NCBI RefSeq assembly: GCF_963455295.1
Contig: NZ_OY734020.1
Span: 186,001-250,000 of the forward strand
Direction of reading: 5' to 3'
Origin: Candidatus Thiodiazotropha sp. CDECU1
GTDB lineage: Bacteria > Pseudomonadota > Gammaproteobacteria > Chromatiales > Chromatiaceae
DNA: 64,000 nucleotides
Shown: positions 34,264-42,244 of the stretch, piece after piece
How the letters are laid out: the number at the start of each line of letters is the position of its first letter
Position numbering within the stretch: the stretch's first letter is position 1
Notes under the pieces: model-generated
Databases searched by the model: none
What the model was told of the DNA's origin: nothing
What the model saw: only the letters and a program-made list of their open reading frames with translations
Made by a program: the position numbers and the translations under genes

Positions 34264-34526
34264 GCCGTACCGTGCAATGTGTCAGACTGAAACGTGAGGC
34301 CGAAGGGCTGGAGCGCCCCACCTACCCCGGCGACCTGGGGCAGCGCATCTTCGACAACGTCTCCAAGGAGGCCTGGCAACAGTGGCTGCAGCACCAGACC
34401 ATGCTGATCAACGAAAACCGCCTCAGCCCAGTGGACCCTCAGGCGCGTAAATTTCTCGAGGAGCAGATGGAGCAGTTCTTCTTCGGCGAAGGCGCGGAGT
34501 TACCCCCGGACTACCGTCCCCAATAG
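34260..34526 (+). CDS. yggX: Iron-trafficking / oxidative-damage protection protein YggX
   Basis: An 88-residue member of the YggX family, which protects iron-sulfur clusters; the conserved Cys7 ([10 protein letters not shown]), the [18 protein letters not shown] block and LINENRLSP are all present. The pairing with mutY is as in E. coli. Confidence 0.97.
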   Translation: MSRTVQCVRLKREAEGLERPTYPGDLGQRIFDNVSKEAWQQWLQHQTMLINENRLSPVDPQARKFLEEQMEQFFFGEGAELPPDYRPQ

Positions 34527-34591
34527 GCCTCAGCGGGGGCGTGGACTTGACTCAACCGGACATCCCCGGTTTAATACGCCCTCTTCTCAAA

Positions 34592-34667
34592 GGCCAGGTA
34601 GCTCAGTCGGTAGAGCAGGGGACTGAAAATCCCCGTGTCGGCAGTTCGATTCTGTCCCTGGCCACCA
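34592..34667 (+). tRNA. tRNA-Phe (GAA)
   Basis: A 76-base cloverleaf with acceptor GGCCAGG / CCTGGCC, D arm GCTCAGTCGGTAGAGC, anticodon stem-loop GGGGACTGAAAATCCCC with anticodon GAA, T arm GGCAGTTCGATTCTGTC, and encoded CCA. Its 3' end is a common attachment site for integrative elements, and an integrase remnant follows. Confidence 0.97.
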
Positions 34668-34766
34668 TTCAAATCAATGGTTTGCCATTCCCGATTTCCT
34701 TATCCAAATACTCCTTGCGTGAATTTTGCGTGAGGCTAGGAAAATTCGGCTCAAGTTCTCAACCGT

Positions 34767-34791
34767 CATTCCGGCGTATGCCGGAATCCAG
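34767..34791. repeat. REP-like palindrome CATTCCGGCGTATGCCGGAATC
   Basis: Palindromic unit with arms CATTCCGGC / GCCGGAATC between tRNA-Phe and the integrase remnant. The same type of CGTCATTCCGGC-like repeat is widespread in bacterial genomes; only one copy was noticed here. Confidence 0.5.
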
Positions 34792-34814
34792 TATGACGAC
34801 TTGCCCAGAGTTTC

Positions 34815-35189
34815 CTAGAAAACACTAAGCCTACGCAAAACCACCAGCTCAGGCTTTTGACCACTCTGCTCACACACCGAATCGGCCGCTTCGATCAGTC
34901 TTGACAGCTCGGCCGCCCGGTTCAGCACCACCAGCCGGTCGTCGTCGTTCTTCACATACCGTCCCGGTATGATGAAGACCGATATGCAGAGAGCGGGCAC
35001 CTTGACCTCCCACTCCCAGCGAAGACGGCAGATCTCACCATCCCGGCAGCCGGTGTTGACGGCAAACAGCGCCATCTCGGCTAGGTGGGGCGGCAACTCT
35101 CGGAACAGGCGTGCCTGTTCTTCCCAGGAGAGTGGATAGGGCTGGCGCTTGTCCGTATCCGGCAGAAGCCGGATTTTCGGAGCCGACAT
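34815..35189 (-). pseudogene. Truncated phage-type tyrosine integrase
   Basis: 124 residues from the middle of a phage-type integrase: SWEEQARLFRELPPHLAEMALFAV, then the first catalytic Arg in NTGCRDGEICRLRWEWE, and YVKNDDDRLVVLNRAA in the position of the beta-hairpin Lys. The frame ends before the HxxR, His/Trp and Tyr motifs, and the N-terminal arm-binding domain is missing. It is the remnant of an element that integrated at the 3' end of tRNA-Phe. Confidence 0.8.
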
Positions 35190-35249
35190 CAGCTAGGTGA
35201 GTCCATATCTAGGGCTCCAGAGAGCCTCGATGAAGCCGGTCAAGCCTCT

Positions 35250-35298
35250 TCAAGGTATCTTCGAAGGTATCCATAAGGTATACCTAAGAGGTATCAAG
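35250..35298. repeat. Four phased GGTAT repeats
   Basis: GGTAT begins at 35254, 35266, 35277 and 35290 (spacings 12, 11 and 13), most copies within AAGGTATC. About one helical turn apart, they could be arm-type integrase sites or protein-binding iterons upstream of the truncated integrase. Confidence 0.5.
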
Positions 35299-35375
35299 GT
35301 CATCCTAGGGGCTTGTGCAGCGCTATTTGCGTGATGTTTATGGGAAGTATCCCTGGTATTTCGTACTTTAGATTC

Positions 35376-36779
35376 CTAAGAGACAGGCTGATCCAGGGGA
35401 CTGAGAACGCCGACACCGGGCTGATTGAGCACATGCGTGTAGATCATAGTGGTCGACATATTGGCATGGCCCAGCAGGGCCTGCACGGTACGGATATCGT
35501 AATTGGCCTCCAACAGATGGGTGGCAAAGCTGTGCCGCAGGGTATGACACCCCACCCGTTTGTTGATCTGGTCAGCACTAGCTGCCCGCTTCACCGCCTT
35601 CTGAATCGCAGTTTCATGCAGGTGGTGGCGGCGTATCGCCCCGCCGTAGGGATCGACGGAGAGACGGCCAGAAGGAAAAAGAAACTGCCATTTGAGCTCC
35701 CGGCCCGCATTCGGGTACTTGCGTGCCATTGCACCGGGCAAAACGACCTCCCCATAACCCGCAGCCAAATCCTCAGTATGCAACCGCTCGACCTCGCGGA
35801 TCTGTTGCTCAAGCTCAGATACCAAGGCCTTAGGTAGTGGTACATATCGATCCTTCTTGCCCTTGGCCTGGTGGATATGGATACGCCCATAGGCGAAATC
35901 GAGATCCTGCACCCGGAGCCTTAGTCCTTCGAGCAGTCGCATGCCTGTTTCATAGAGTAGAGAGACAACCAATTTGTGAATGCCTGTCAGCTGGGACAGT
36001 AGGCCGGTTGCTTCATTACGACTGAGAACGACAGGCAGGTTTTGCGGTCGTTTGGCTCTCGCAAAGTCTTCCAGCTCACCCAAGTCACGTTCAAGTACCT
36101 TTTTATAGAGAAAAACCAAGGCATTGAGTGCCTGATTTTGCGTGCTTGCACTGACCCGACGTCGAATGGCCAAGTGATCGAGGAAGCGTTTTACCTCGCG
36201 AGCCCCCACTTCAGATGGAGGTTGATTCTTGCAAAACAGGATGAAAAGCCCGACCCATTGTTCATAACTTTGTTCTGTGCGGTAGGCATAGCTTCGCCGT
36301 CGAATCTCCTGGGTAAAACGAACCAGTAAGGAGTGGTGGTCCTTACGCACCTGATTGAGCGCGCCGTCACCCTTGCGTTCTTTGATGTAGGACAATTGCT
36401 CAGGAGTTAGCTGACGAGCGGTTGTCGGGTGATCTACCTCAAGCCGCTTTGCGGAATCAAACCAATAGTCCCAATCGACATCCTGACACTGCGAAGTCTG
36501 CAACAGGTCACAATAGAGAATCCGTATAGCATCGATGCATTGGTGGAATTGCCAGCCCGAGAGCTGCTTTTGGCGGCCTATTATCTCTAAGTAGTGGTGA
36601 ATGTTTAGGGCTGAAAGTGCCTTGATTTTGTGACCATTTTACGCCTTAATGAAATCTTCTAGGCGCTTGACATACCAGCGGCATTGCTTCTCAGGTATGG
36701 AGGCCTTAATGAGACATTTCAGGTAGTTATCAAAGAAACGGTCGGTGGGGTCAGGGACAATGACAGAAGCATCATTCAT
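35376..36779 (-). pseudogene. intI: Long-form integron integrase with one in-frame stop codon
   Basis: From an ATG at 36779 with GGAGA upstream the frame codes for 467 residues, interrupted only by TAA at codon 47 (36641-36639). The reading before it, RWYVKRLEDFIKA, and after it, NGHKIKALSALNIH, is continuous, so a Gln codon CAA probably became TAA. Below the stop the protein is a complete integron integrase: first Arg in ETGMRLLEGLRLR, Lys in AKGKKDRYVPLP, the integron-specific helix KYPNAGRELKWQFLFPS, HTLRH, LGHANMS and the Tyr in TTMIYTHVL. A product of about 375 residues could start at a TTG (36503), without a good ribosome site. Confidence 0.85.
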
Positions 36780-36800
36780 ACAAACTCTCCTTGTTACTAA

Positions 36801-36819
36801 TTCGGGCATCCTGCCCGAA
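36801..36819. promoter_or_regulatory. Hairpin/operator upstream of the integrase
   Basis: TTCGGGCA-tcc-TGCCCGAA, perfect 8-base arms, 22 bases upstream of the integrase ATG in the region that should hold both the integrase promoter and attI. No LexA box was seen there. Confidence 0.45.
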
Positions 36820-36918
36820 ATTACTCAACTTCAGTCTTCATGCTATGCCGAATCGGCCAATAGCACAATAGGCCGCGTCCGTACTATTGGTAATAGTAAA
36901 GATTCTGCCTAATGTAAT

Positions 36919-36925
36919 GTTAGAA
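36919..36925 (+). other. attI x cassette 1 junction (GTTAGAA)
   Basis: Core site GTTAGAA at the 5' boundary of cassette 1, 20 bases upstream of its ATG. The R'' of cassette 1 (TTCTAAC at 37363-37369) is its exact reverse complement. Confidence 0.75.
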
Positions 36926-36944
36926 GAGTAAAGGAAGCGGAATT

Positions 36945-37358
36945 ATGAAATATGCGCTGTATATCGCGTGGAATGATAGTAATAATTTAGGAATACCAAT
37001 AATCGATGAGCAACATAGAGGCATTGTTGCCACTATTAACTCTCTTCACTACTTTATTCAAGAAGGTAAAGGGCTTGACGCACTTAAGCCAACCTTAAAC
37101 ATTTTAGAAGAGTACACGCATATTCATTTTAAAACCGAAGAAGCATTTATGAAAATTTCTTCTTATCCTGGATTTGAGGATCATGTCACTTTACATGAAG
37201 GATTGATGAAAAAGACATTAGAAATCACTCGAGAGGCTGTTTCATATAAAGAACCAGAATTGACTTTAAAATTCTTGAAAGAATGGTGGATAGGGCATAT
37301 CAATAAAGAAGATAAAAAATATGCTCCATATATAAAGAAGGAATTAGGAATCCAATAA
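36945..37358 (+). CDS. Bacteriohemerythrin (right-array cassette 1)
   Basis: A 137-residue single-domain hemerythrin, an oxygen-binding four-helix bundle with a di-iron centre. All ligands are visible with canonical spacing: His24 (DEQH), His61 and Glu65, His80 and His84, His118 and Asp123 (GHINKEDKKY). It could store, carry or sense oxygen for oxidases or protect oxygen-sensitive enzymes. It is AT-rich and lies alone in the first cassette, next to attI, the position best expressed from a cassette promoter. AAGGAAG precedes the ATG. Confidence 0.93.
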   Translation: MKYALYIAWNDSNNLGIPIIDEQHRGIVATINSLHYFIQEGKGLDALKPTLNILEEYTHIHFKTEEAFMKISSYPGFEDHVTLHEGLMKKTLEITREAVSYKEPELTLKFLKEWWIGHINKEDKKYAPYIKKELGIQ

Positions 37359-37362
37359 TGTC

Positions 37363-37444
37363 TTCTAACAAAGCAAATTCACGCGGACGTCAAAAAGCGC
37401 CGCTGCGCTCTGCTTTTCGTCTCCGGTGATTTCTGGCGTTATGC
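37363..37444 (+). other. attC site of cassette 1
   Basis: 82 bases from R'' TTCTAAC to R' GTTATGC. The inner imperfect palindrome pairs CAAAAAGC with GCTTTT and CACGCGG with CCGGTG around a CCGCTGCGC loop. Confidence 0.82.
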
Positions 37445-37454
37445 ATCGTAATAC

Positions 37455-37817
37455 ATGAAGAAAGTTTCGTATTTAATTTGTGGATTGGCAGTTTTAGTAA
37501 CTATAGTAATTGGAATAGATAGTATGGAGCCTTACTCACTAACAGCAATAGGATTTATAGTATGGGCTATATCACCATATGGTTTATTGTCAATTTTAAT
37601 AAAATTCTCTAAGTCACAAATAACAATACCAGGAACATTAATCTTGGCTATCACAACTTCTGTATTTGGGCTCGGGTTAATAATTGACGCTTTATATATA
37701 CATCTAGATGCTCAAGGAGGGTTAGTTTATATAATTGTTCCGTTTTGGCAATGGGTTACTTTACTTTTTTGTCTAATACCTTTTTTCTTACTACTAAACA
37801 GAGAAAATAATGCATAA
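37455..37817 (+). CDS. Small integral membrane protein (right-array cassette 2)
   Basis: A 120-residue protein not recognised as a named family, with four predicted membrane helices (about 4-20, 30-48, 58-80 and 92-113). Few polar residues are present between them, and no catalytic motif is visible. AT-rich and with short loops, it looks like a typical orphan cassette gene. The ATG lies 10 bases after the core site; the stop codon is the TAA inside the R'' box. Confidence 0.65.
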   Translation: MKKVSYLICGLAVLVTIVIGIDSMEPYSLTAIGFIVWAISPYGLLSILIKFSKSQITIPGTLILAITTSVFGLGLIIDALYIHLDAQGGLVYIIVPFWQWVTLLFCLIPFFLLLNRENNA

Positions 37818-37859
37818 CCAGTCATCTCAGCGGACAAGCCGCTGAATGCGGCGTTATGT
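37812..37859 (+). other. attC site of cassette 2
   Basis: A short, 48-base site from R'' GCATAAC to R' GTTATGT. Arms CTCAGCGG / CCGCTGAATG surround an ACAAG loop. R'' is the exact reverse complement of GTTATGC at 37438. Confidence 0.82.
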
Positions 37860-37917
37860 TTCCAAGCTCCCCATGAAAAGTAGACACCTCATTTCGACCT
37901 AACGAGGTGTTTTAAAG

Positions 37918-38235
37918 ATGACTAAGAAACGCAAGAACAAGTACAACCACTACACCGAGGACTTCCGCCGGGAGGCCGTGCGTCGCTCAGAAGGCCCCAA
38001 CACCAGCGCCGCCGAAGTGGCGAAGGAGTTGGGCATTCACCCCGGCCAGATCTACAATTGGCGCCGACAATACAAACGTTTATCCGAGAAACAATTCAAT
38101 AGCATAAATGGAGTGGACTATTCCATGGAAGAGAGCGAGGAGATCCGCAAGCTCAAGCGGCAGGTGGCGGACCTAAAAGAAGAGAACGAATTCCTAAAAA
38201 AGGCGACGGCGTACTTCAGCAAAGACAAATGGTGA
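37918..38235 (+). CDS. IS3-family transposase OrfA
   Basis: A 105-residue DNA-binding subunit: helix-turn-helix in FRREAVRRSEGP to GIHPGQIYNWRRQYK and a C-terminal leucine-zipper region IRKLKRQVADLKEENEFLKKA. The A6G run at 38196-38202 falls in the frame as A-AAA-AAG, the standard -1 slippage heptamer, which would fuse OrfA to OrfB; the -1 frame is open through to OrfB. Confidence 0.93.
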   Translation: MTKKRKNKYNHYTEDFRREAVRRSEGPNTSAAEVAKELGIHPGQIYNWRRQYKRLSEKQFNSINGVDYSMEESEEIRKLKRQVADLKEENEFLKKATAYFSKDKW

Positions 38236-39101
38236 GGTACGCCTTCATAGAATCCCTGCATAGCCGGCACGCTATTGTGAAGATGTGCCGCTGGGCCAAT
38301 GTCAGTCGCTCGGGCTACTACAAGTGGCGCAATCGTGGGCCCAGTGTGCGGGAGTTGAGGAAACGGGAGGCTGAACGCCTCCTGATTAACCTGTTCAGTC
38401 GTTTTAAATCCCGCTATGGCTCGCCCCGGATGACGGTGGAGCTCAATGAGACTGGCTTTGCCATCAGTGAGAACACCGTAGCGAAACTAATGGCAGAACA
38501 AGGGCTTAGGGCCAGGAATGGGAGGGGTTACAAATACTTCCAAGATGTTCTGGCGAGAAATCATGTTAGCGATAACCTGCTGAAGCGTAACTTCACTGCA
38601 AGCAAACCCGATGAAAAATGGGTCTCCGATATCACTTATATCAAGGTGGAGAAGGGGCATGTGTACCTGGCGGTGATCATGGACCTGTTCTCCCGCAAAA
38701 TTATCGGCTGGTCGCTGGATACGACGATGACTAACCAATTGATAATGGATGCCTTCAACATGGCGGTCGCATCACGTCACGTGGAGCCTGGGTTAATCCT
38801 ACATTCGGATCGGGGTGTGCAGTACCGCTCAGGGGAGTACCAGGCGCTCTTGCTCAATGAAGGGATACGCCCTAGTATGAGTCGCAAAGGCAACTGTTGG
38901 GATAATGCAGCCATGGAATCCTTCTTCGCACGCTTTAAGGTAGAAGCGCTCTACGCTGAGGATGTCACCAGCAAACGCGAGGCGTATTCCTGCGTCTTTG
39001 ATTACATTGAATGTTTTTACAATAGCCACCGTCGACACAGTGCATTGGGCTACAAAAGCCCTAATGCGTATGAGCAGGAGTACCTGCAGATGTGTGCTTA
39101 A
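38229..39101 (+). CDS. IS3-family transposase OrfB
   Basis: 290 residues with an HTH_21-like part (SRSGYYKWRNRG) and an rve integrase core with the DDE triad: WVSDITYIKVEKGHVYLAV, LILHSDRGVQYRS and NCWDNAAMESFFARFKVE. The C-terminus FYNSHRRHSALGYKSPNAYE is typical. It overlaps OrfA by seven bases and is mainly made as the OrfAB fusion. The frame is intact, so the element may be active. Confidence 0.95.
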   Translation: MVRYAFIESLHSRHAIVKMCRWANVSRSGYYKWRNRGPSVRELRKREAERLLINLFSRFKSRYGSPRMTVELNETGFAISENTVAKLMAEQGLRARNGRGYKYFQDVLARNHVSDNLLKRNFTASKPDEKWVSDITYIKVEKGHVYLAVIMDLFSRKIIGWSLDTTMTNQLIMDAFNMAVASRHVEPGLILHSDRGVQYRSGEYQALLLNEGIRPSMSRKGNCWDNAAMESFFARFKVEALYAEDVTSKREAYSCVFDYIECFYNSHRRHSALGYKSPNAYEQEYLQMCA

Positions 39102-39149
39102 ACCTGTGTCTACTTTTGGTGGGGAAGATCAGTTTCAAGAGGAAAGTAG

Positions 39150-39746
39150 ATGCTAAAGAAGTTTTTACATGGGCTCATATTCGGTACAGGTTTTGGTATT
39201 GCACTTGTGGTGGTTTGGTTTGTAGGTATGACGTATCTCCTACCTAAAGCATTTGAAGCAGCTCAAAAGGAACCCGAATTCACGAATCCGCAAACTGCAG
39301 AAATAGCGAAACCCGATCCCTTCGTATCGGTGACTTCATCAAAAGAGTTTAGTTTCTTCAAGCATTCCGAAAACCGCATGAAAATACCCGAAAATGGAGG
39401 CATTTTATCTATGTCGCCTATTTCTACATCGGCAGGCTCTAAACGGCCAAGCACTTATCAATTGTGGCTAACGAATTCTGAATTGTGGCAAATAAGAACC
39501 ATCGAGGAAAACACTGAGATAGAGAAGCTTCCTTATCCAGATGGCGCATCGGTAAAAACCCTTGATTCGTTAATGCACAAAAATCTTGGTATGGCATCAA
39601 GGCAGAGCACAATGACTATATCCGAAACAGAAATAAACAACATAAAGTCAAGTGGCGACTCATGGCGAGACGATACACTCAATGGAAAGCTAAATATAAC
39701 TGTAGAAGGTGTAATATTTATTCTGCCAAACCCATATGAAACATAA
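39150..39746 (+). CDS. Membrane-anchored protein of unknown function (right-array cassette 3)
   Basis: A 198-residue protein not recognised. It has one N-terminal helix (LIFGTGFGIALVVVWFVGMTYL) and a soluble, probably periplasmic part rich in Ser/Thr/Asn with a beta-like STYQLWLTNSELWQIRTIEE segment. AGGAAAGTAG precedes the ATG. Its stop TAA is inside the R'' box of its attC. The leader between attC core and ATG is interrupted by the IS3 element, which may cut it off from the upstream cassette promoter. Confidence 0.6.
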   Translation: MLKKFLHGLIFGTGFGIALVVVWFVGMTYLLPKAFEAAQKEPEFTNPQTAEIAKPDPFVSVTSSKEFSFFKHSENRMKIPENGGILSMSPISTSAGSKRPSTYQLWLTNSELWQIRTIEENTEIEKLPYPDGASVKTLDSLMHKNLGMASRQSTMTISETEINNIKSSGDSWRDDTLNGKLNITVEGVIFILPNPYET

Positions 39747-39816
39747 CAATCACATCAAATTCGCTCCCTCCGGTCGCCGGACGCTCACTAGCTCGCGCTG
39801 AGCCAGGCCGTTATGC
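39741..39816 (+). other. attC site of cassette 3
   Basis: 76 bases from R'' ACATAAC to R' GTTATGC, with arms around CTCCCTCCGG-tcg-CCGGACGCTC. R'' is the exact reverse complement of GTTATGT at 37853, on the other side of the IS3 element, proving that the IS lies inside cassette 3. Confidence 0.85.
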
Positions 39817-39825
39817 ACATTAAAA

Positions 39826-40290
39826 ATGAAAATATACCACCTGCTCTTTTTCATCCTTCTAATTCCAGCAATTGCTAATGGTAGAGATATGAGAGTAGTT
39901 GAATATGAAAGGCATGAATTTCATGGTGATCCAGAACAGAGAAGTTCGGAGCTGTCTACCTTTGTTTATGATATTCCGTATTTTGGCGCTTGTGGTATTT
40001 TCCCGCCGTATCACATTATTAACGTTATATTTGGGTCGGGTGGGTCGCAAGGCGGCATGAGTCCTGGCGCGACATGGAAGCCGTTTCAAATAGAAATAGA
40101 TGAATATGATAGCTTAGTACAAACTATCAAAACTCTCGATCCAAAAAAACTAGGAGAAAATGCTCGCTATACATGGGTTAAATTTGAGTTTGATTCGAGT
40201 TTTGATCACATTAAAAAGTGGGAAAAGTGGCTTTTATCAGTTTGTGATAAGCACCGTGATTCATTCCACAAGAAACAACCAAGTGCATAA
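39826..40290 (+). CDS. Secreted protein of unknown function (right-array cassette 4)
   Basis: A 154-residue protein, not recognised as a family, with a signal peptide (MKIYHLLFFILLIPAIANG). The mature part contains VVEYERHEFHGDPEQRSSEL, a Gly-rich FGSGGSQGGMSPGATW loop, and two Cys (GACGIF and LSVCDK). It should act in the periplasm or outside. The ATG lies 10 bases after the core site and the end meets the R'' of attC4. Confidence 0.62.
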   Translation: MKIYHLLFFILLIPAIANGRDMRVVEYERHEFHGDPEQRSSELSTFVYDIPYFGACGIFPPYHIINVIFGSGGSQGGMSPGATWKPFQIEIDEYDSLVQTIKTLDPKKLGENARYTWVKFEFDSSFDHIKKWEKWLLSVCDKHRDSFHKKQPSA

Positions 40291-40350
40291 CAATCGGCTT
40301 CACTGGACATATTGCTCCGCTGGCGCTGCGCAAATTCCCAGTGAGCCGGG
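40285..40350 (+). other. attC site of cassette 4, R' end lost
   Basis: R'' GCATAAC (40285-40291) is the exact reverse complement of GTTATGC at 39810. The arms TCGGCTTCACTGG and CCAGTGAGCCGG are kept, but where GTTATGC should follow the sequence reads GGAAGATAAAC. The array therefore ends here, with the outer core destroyed. Confidence 0.7.
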
Positions 40351-40655
40351 GAAGATAAACAAGACACCCAACCACAAATCTAACAACCCGCGCGCATCAC
40401 TGAACAAGATGGTTGCCCCATCTAGTCACTGATATTTAAGTCATACAGCTTTTCTGTGAGAAAACGGCTTGTTGATTAGAGGTAACTTGTAACTTTAAGA
40501 CTGTGATTACACAGTGTCAGACAGGGTTGTGCCTCAACTTGCGCTGATGAAATCGATTGTAGATCGGCGAGTATTATTTACCTGAGCAGTAGCCATACAG
40601 CCCCGAGATTCGGCGTCCGTCGATAATCCAGCAAGCCAGGTCTGTCATGGTACGT
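40351..40655. other. Intergenic region between cassette array and mazG
   Basis: About 305 bases without a recognisable gene, RNA or repeat. Base composition returns from AT-rich to core-like across it. It may be the remains of further cassettes, but no second R' core or start codon with ribosome site was found. Confidence 0.4.
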
Positions 40656-41462
40656 CTATACTTTGGCGCCCGACTTATTTCGTTTCACCCTCTCCCATGC
40701 TGCATCCAGCTGCTCCAACGAAAGATCTTGCATGTTGGTTATGCCTTTTTCAGAGAGCGCACTCTCCATGGCACGGAAGCGTCTTTCAAACTTTCCGTTG
40801 GCGCGACACAACGACTGTTCCGCATCCAGACCGAGCAGGCGTATCACATTCACCATGGAAAACAAAAGATCTCCGAGTTCGTCTTCCAGACGATCCTGAT
40901 CAGCTTTGCCGATCTCAGCCTGGACCTCATCAAACTCTTCACGCACCTTTTCGAGGGCGCCTTTGGCATCCGGCCAGTCGAAACCGACTCGCGCCGCTCG
41001 CTTTTGCAGTTTCTCCGCGCGTATCAATGCCGGCAGGGCATGGGCCACCCCGTCCATATGGCTGGCGGGGCCAGATGATTCCTTGCGTTGCGTCCGCTCC
41101 TCCGCCTTTTGTTGTTCCCAGGCATGACGTAACTCTGCTTCGTTTTGATACTGCGCATCTGAAAAGACATGGGGATGGCGGCGGATCATCTTGTCGCAGA
41201 TGCCGCTTGCCACATCGTTGAAATTGAAATGACCCTCCTCCTTGGCGATTTGGCTGTAGAAGACAATCTGAAACAGCAGATCACCGAGTTCGTCACGCAG
41301 TTCAGGCATATCTCTCCGCTGGATGCTGTCCGCGACCTCGTATGCCTCCTCCAGGGTATAGGGAACAATCGTGCTGTAGGTCTGGCGTAAATCCCAGGGA
41401 CAACCCTTATCCGGGTCCCGCAGTTGTGCCATGATTTCGAGTAGTCGCTGCATCGCATCCAT
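40656..41462 (-). CDS. mazG: Nucleoside triphosphate pyrophosphohydrolase MazG
   Basis: Hydrolyses NTPs to NMP and pyrophosphate and tempers the stringent response. The 268 residues hold two MazG domains: the first with CPWDLRQTYSTIVPYTLEEAYEVADSI and ELRDELGDLLFQIVFYSQ, the second with VREEFDEVQAEI and RLEDELGDLLFSMVNVIR. The ExxE-x12-ExxD metal motifs are intact in both. It is the first core gene beyond the right integron. Confidence 0.97.
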   Translation of the reverse strand: MDAMQRLLEIMAQLRDPDKGCPWDLRQTYSTIVPYTLEEAYEVADSIQRRDMPELRDELGDLLFQIVFYSQIAKEEGHFNFNDVASGICDKMIRRHPHVFSDAQYQNEAELRHAWEQQKAEERTQRKESSGPASHMDGVAHALPALIRAEKLQKRAARVGFDWPDAKGALEKVREEFDEVQAEIGKADQDRLEDELGDLLFSMVNVIRLLGLDAEQSLCRANGKFERRFRAMESALSEKGITNMQDLSLEQLDAAWERVKRNKSGAKV

Positions 41463-41726
41463 CAGGTGTAGTCTCCGGATAAGTCAATGAACCGTTTAGT
41501 TTAAACATTCCAACAACATGTACCCTAGACAAAGCCTCATCAGGGTGAATCAGTCAGTGTATTGGGTCAGGGTACGTCTTGTCTCCTGTCAGGCAATGAT
41601 AAAGTGTAGATACAAACCTTTAAATATTGCATATGATATGTATAGTCAGGAAGTGTTGTAGTATGGGCTATATTGAGTGGGCCGCGATTATTTAAATAGC
41701 ATACAGGGATAGGTTTAGGTAGTGTT

Positions 41727-42017
41727 ATGAAGCAAATGCGTGCAATTGTGATGATCATTATTTTAATCTTCTCAACCCTGATTTACGCAGCAGACGAGGC
41801 TTATGATGACTGCCTGCTGGTTCATCTAAAAGGTGCGAAGCAGGATTATGCCGCACATCTGATCAGACAAGCATGTAGCGGGCTGTATAACCGGTCTGGT
41901 GTTTTATTAGAGAAAAGACGTCTATTTTTAAATTGTTTATTGGAGCACTTGGTGGGGGTGGAGAGTGCTCAGGCGGTCGAGGAAATCCATTTGGCCTGTG
42001 GAAGAAAATTTAATTGA
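41727..42017 (+). CDS. Small exported protein with two Cys-x~21-Cys repeats
   Basis: A 96-residue protein with a signal peptide (MRAIVMIIILIFSTLIYA). The mature chain holds two related units: DCLLVHLKGAKQDYAAHLIRQAC and NCLLEHLVGVESAQAVEEIHLAC, each with a Cys at both ends, suggesting two disulfide-closed helical hairpins in the periplasm. No named family is recognised. It is flanked by mazG (opposite strand) and the diguanylate cyclase gene. Confidence 0.65.
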   Translation: MKQMRAIVMIIILIFSTLIYAADEAYDDCLLVHLKGAKQDYAAHLIRQACSGLYNRSGVLLEKRRLFLNCLLEHLVGVESAQAVEEIHLACGRKFN

Positions 42018-42244
42018 TAAAAGTGGCCGAGCCATACAGGTCATGCCCTGATTCGAAATGTTCGCCGGTCGCTGCTTTATTTATGACGTTTATTGGCTCT
42101 TTGCGGCGAACCGTGAGTTGCTCAATATGTGGGATCAATCACCGGACCAATCAAGCCTAGTGGTGATTGGCCGATAAGTTTGCCAAAGAGGAATATTGGA
42201 AGTTCCTGATGGGATAGGCTACACGCAATCCAGTGAGGCAATCG

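Larger units (their letters stand above)
37868..39125. mobile_element. IS3-family insertion sequence
   Basis: About 1.26 kb bounded by imperfect inverted repeats: CCCCATGAAAAGTAGACAC at 37869 and, on the minus strand from 39124, CCCCACCAAAAGTAGACAC. It carries orfA and orfB with a -1 frameshift site. A clear target duplication could not be defined. It sits 9 bases beyond the attC core of cassette 2, splitting the leader of cassette 3. Confidence 0.88.

Noticed and set aside
34767-34791. A factor-independent terminator after tRNA-Phe
   Set aside because: The palindrome lacks a T run and matches a common dispersed repeat type.
35250-35298. A plasmid origin, suggested by iteron-like GGTAT repeats
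   Set aside because: No replication initiator gene is present; integrase arm sites or another binding role are more likely.
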